Shown here in pieces: positions 6,399 through 7,416 of a stretch of 7,416 nucleotides of DNA. Every line of letters begins with the position of its first letter. Within the stretch, counting starts at the first letter, position 1. The notes beneath the pieces were generated by a model that saw only the letters and a list, made by a program, of their open reading frames with translations, was not told the DNA's origin and searched no databases. Made by a program: the position numbers and the translations under genes. Origin of the DNA: an uncultured bacterium (GTDB taxonomy: Bacteria; Cyanobacteriota; Vampirovibrionia; Gastranaerophilales; Gastranaerophilaceae). The stretch covers positions 1 to 7,416 of the forward strand of contig USOK01000076.1 of the NCBI GenBank assembly GCA_900556295.1, written 5' to 3'.

Positions 6399-7416
6399 CT
6401 AGATTTTATCAAATCCTGTGTATTTTCTAAGAACTTCCGGAATAATAATTGTTCCGTCTTCTTGTTGATAGTTTTCGACAATTGCTGCAAACGTTCTTCC
6501 AACTGCAAGCCCAGAACCATTAATCGTGTGGACAAATTGCGTTTTTCCTGTAGCTTTGTCTCGGTAACGAATATTTGCACGTCTAGCTTGGTAATCGCCG
6601 TAATTAGAACAGCTTGAGATTTCTTTATAGGTTCCGTAAGAAGGCATCCAAACCTCCAAATCCCAACATTTGTTAGCAGAAAATCCAATATCTCCTGTTG
6701 ATAGAGCTTCTCTTCTATATGGAAGTTCTAGCAATTGAAGCATTTTTTCAGCATCTTCTGTAAGTTTTTCGTGCTCTTCTTTGCTGGTTTGAGGAGTACA
6801 AAGTTTTACAAGCTCAACCTTGTTGAATTGGTGAACTCTAATCAAACCTCTTGTGTCACGACCTGCAGAACCAGATTCCCTTCTAAAGCATGGAGTGTAT
6901 GCAGTCATGTATTTTGGCAAATCATCTTCTGATAAAATCTCGCCAGAATAAATGTTTGTAACAGGTACTTCAGCTGTAGGAATTAAGAACAAATCTTCAT
7001 TTTCGCATTTATACATATCTTCTTTAAATTTTGGAAGCTGACCTGTTCCGGTCATGGTTGCAGAGTTAGCCATGAATGGAGGTAGAATCTCTTCATATCC
7101 TTGTTGTTCTGTATGATAATCAAGGAAAAAGTTGATTATTGCACGCTCTAAACGAGATCCTTTACCTCTATACAAAATAAATCTACTCTGAGAAAGTTTT
7201 ACACCACGTTCAAAATCTACAAGATTTTTTTCTTCGCATAAATCCCAGTGCGCTTTGAATTCAAAATCAAATTTACGAGGTTCTCCCCATTTGTATACTT
7301 CTACGTTATCGTCTTCTGACAAACCGATTGGAGTTGTTTCATCCGGAATATTGGGGATATGTAACAAAATATCTCTTTGCTTTTCATCCAAATCTGTTTG
7401 CTTTTCTTCTAAAGCT
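6399..7416 (-). CDS. serS: Seryl-tRNA synthetase (C-terminal part, 5' end beyond window)
   Basis: The enzyme charges tRNA-Ser with serine through seryl-adenylate in the cytoplasm and is a class II synthetase. The visible 338 residues hold the whole catalytic domain: the end of the N-terminal coiled-coil arm (ALEEKQTDLDEKQRD), the linker with LLHIPNIPDETTPIG and DDNVEVYKWGEPRKFDF, motif 1 (around ERAIINFFLDYHTEQQGYEE), the serine-binding TAEVP, motif 2 (FRRESGSAGRDTRGLIRVHQ) and motif 3 (NGSGLAVGRTFAAIVENYQ). All expected arginines and glycines of motifs 2 and 3 are present. About 90-100 residues of tRNA-binding arm, with the true start, lie past 7416. A TTG at 7389-7391 is an internal Leu codon, not the start, because the frame continues to the edge with the expected coiled-coil sequence. 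The TAG at 6399-6401 is followed by a strong terminator. It converges on the 5605 gene. Confidence 0.97.
   Translation of the reverse strand, partial: ALEEKQTDLDEKQRDILLHIPNIPDETTPIGLSEDDNVEVYKWGEPRKFDFEFKAHWDLCEEKNLVDFERGVKLSQSRFILYRGKGSRLERAIINFFLDYHTEQQGYEEILPPFMANSATMTGTGQLPKFKEDMYKCENEDLFLIPTAEVPVTNIYSGEILSEDDLPKYMTAYTPCFRRESGSAGRDTRGLIRVHQFNKVELVKLCTPQTSKEEHEKLTEDAEKMLQLLELPYRREALSTGDIGFSANKCWDLEVWMPSYGTYKEISSCSNYGDYQARRANIRYRDKATGKTQFVHTINGSGLAVGRTFAAIVENYQQEDGTIIIPEVLRKYTGFDKI

Noticed and set aside
6272..6688. Minus-strand 138-codon frame overlapping the end of the 5605 gene and of serS
   Set aside because: It is a frame-shifted shadow of serS motif 3 sequence, runs through the terminator hairpin and shows no protein-like features.
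7385..7391. TTG as the start of a 330-residue seryl-tRNA synthetase
   Set aside because: The frame stays open to the window edge and encodes the expected coiled-coil end; the true start is outside.

Overview
The window comes from a strongly AT-rich bacterial chromosome using the ordinary genetic code, with clear Shine-Dalgarno sites, sigma-70-type promoters and U-tailed terminators. The sigma factor is of the RpoD/SigA type seen in cyanobacteria and relatives. Two small secreted proteins and a 625-residue orphan HExxH protein resemble, from memory, proteins of the gut Gastranaerophilales (Melainabacteria/Vampirovibrionia). That placement is an inference and no database was searched. Nothing marks this as an island: there is no transposase, integrase, phage gene, CRISPR array or toxin-antitoxin pair.

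Layout. A complete sigma-70 family factor lies on the minus strand (34-987). Across a short intergenic region it diverges from a plus-strand pair: a PHP-domain metal-dependent phosphoesterase (1092-2252) whose stop overlaps the start of a small secreted protein (2249-2674). A GNAT-like acetyltransferase frame follows (2754-3200); it has no convincing start and looks broken near its 5' end. Convergent to it is a long minus-strand gene (3318-5195) for a cytoplasmic-looking HExxH protein with its own promoter and ribosome binding site. Next is a minus-strand tRNA-Val(UAC) with its own promoter and terminator (5354-5517). A plus-strand secreted protein (5605-6315) then converges, across a strong terminator hairpin, on the C-terminal three quarters of seryl-tRNA synthetase (minus strand, running off the right edge).

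The genes do not form one pathway. Two are translation functions (tRNA-Val, serS), one is transcription initiation (sigma factor), and the rest are a PHP enzyme, a candidate metallopeptidase and two exported proteins of unknown role. The points most worth checking are an Ile at the sigma position equivalent to E. coli T440, a -10 box placed exactly for a leaderless PHP mRNA, a one-base frame disruption in the GNAT gene, a C11-U24 mismatch in the tRNA D-stem, and the uncharacterised HExxH protein. I do not see a convincing new multi-gene system.
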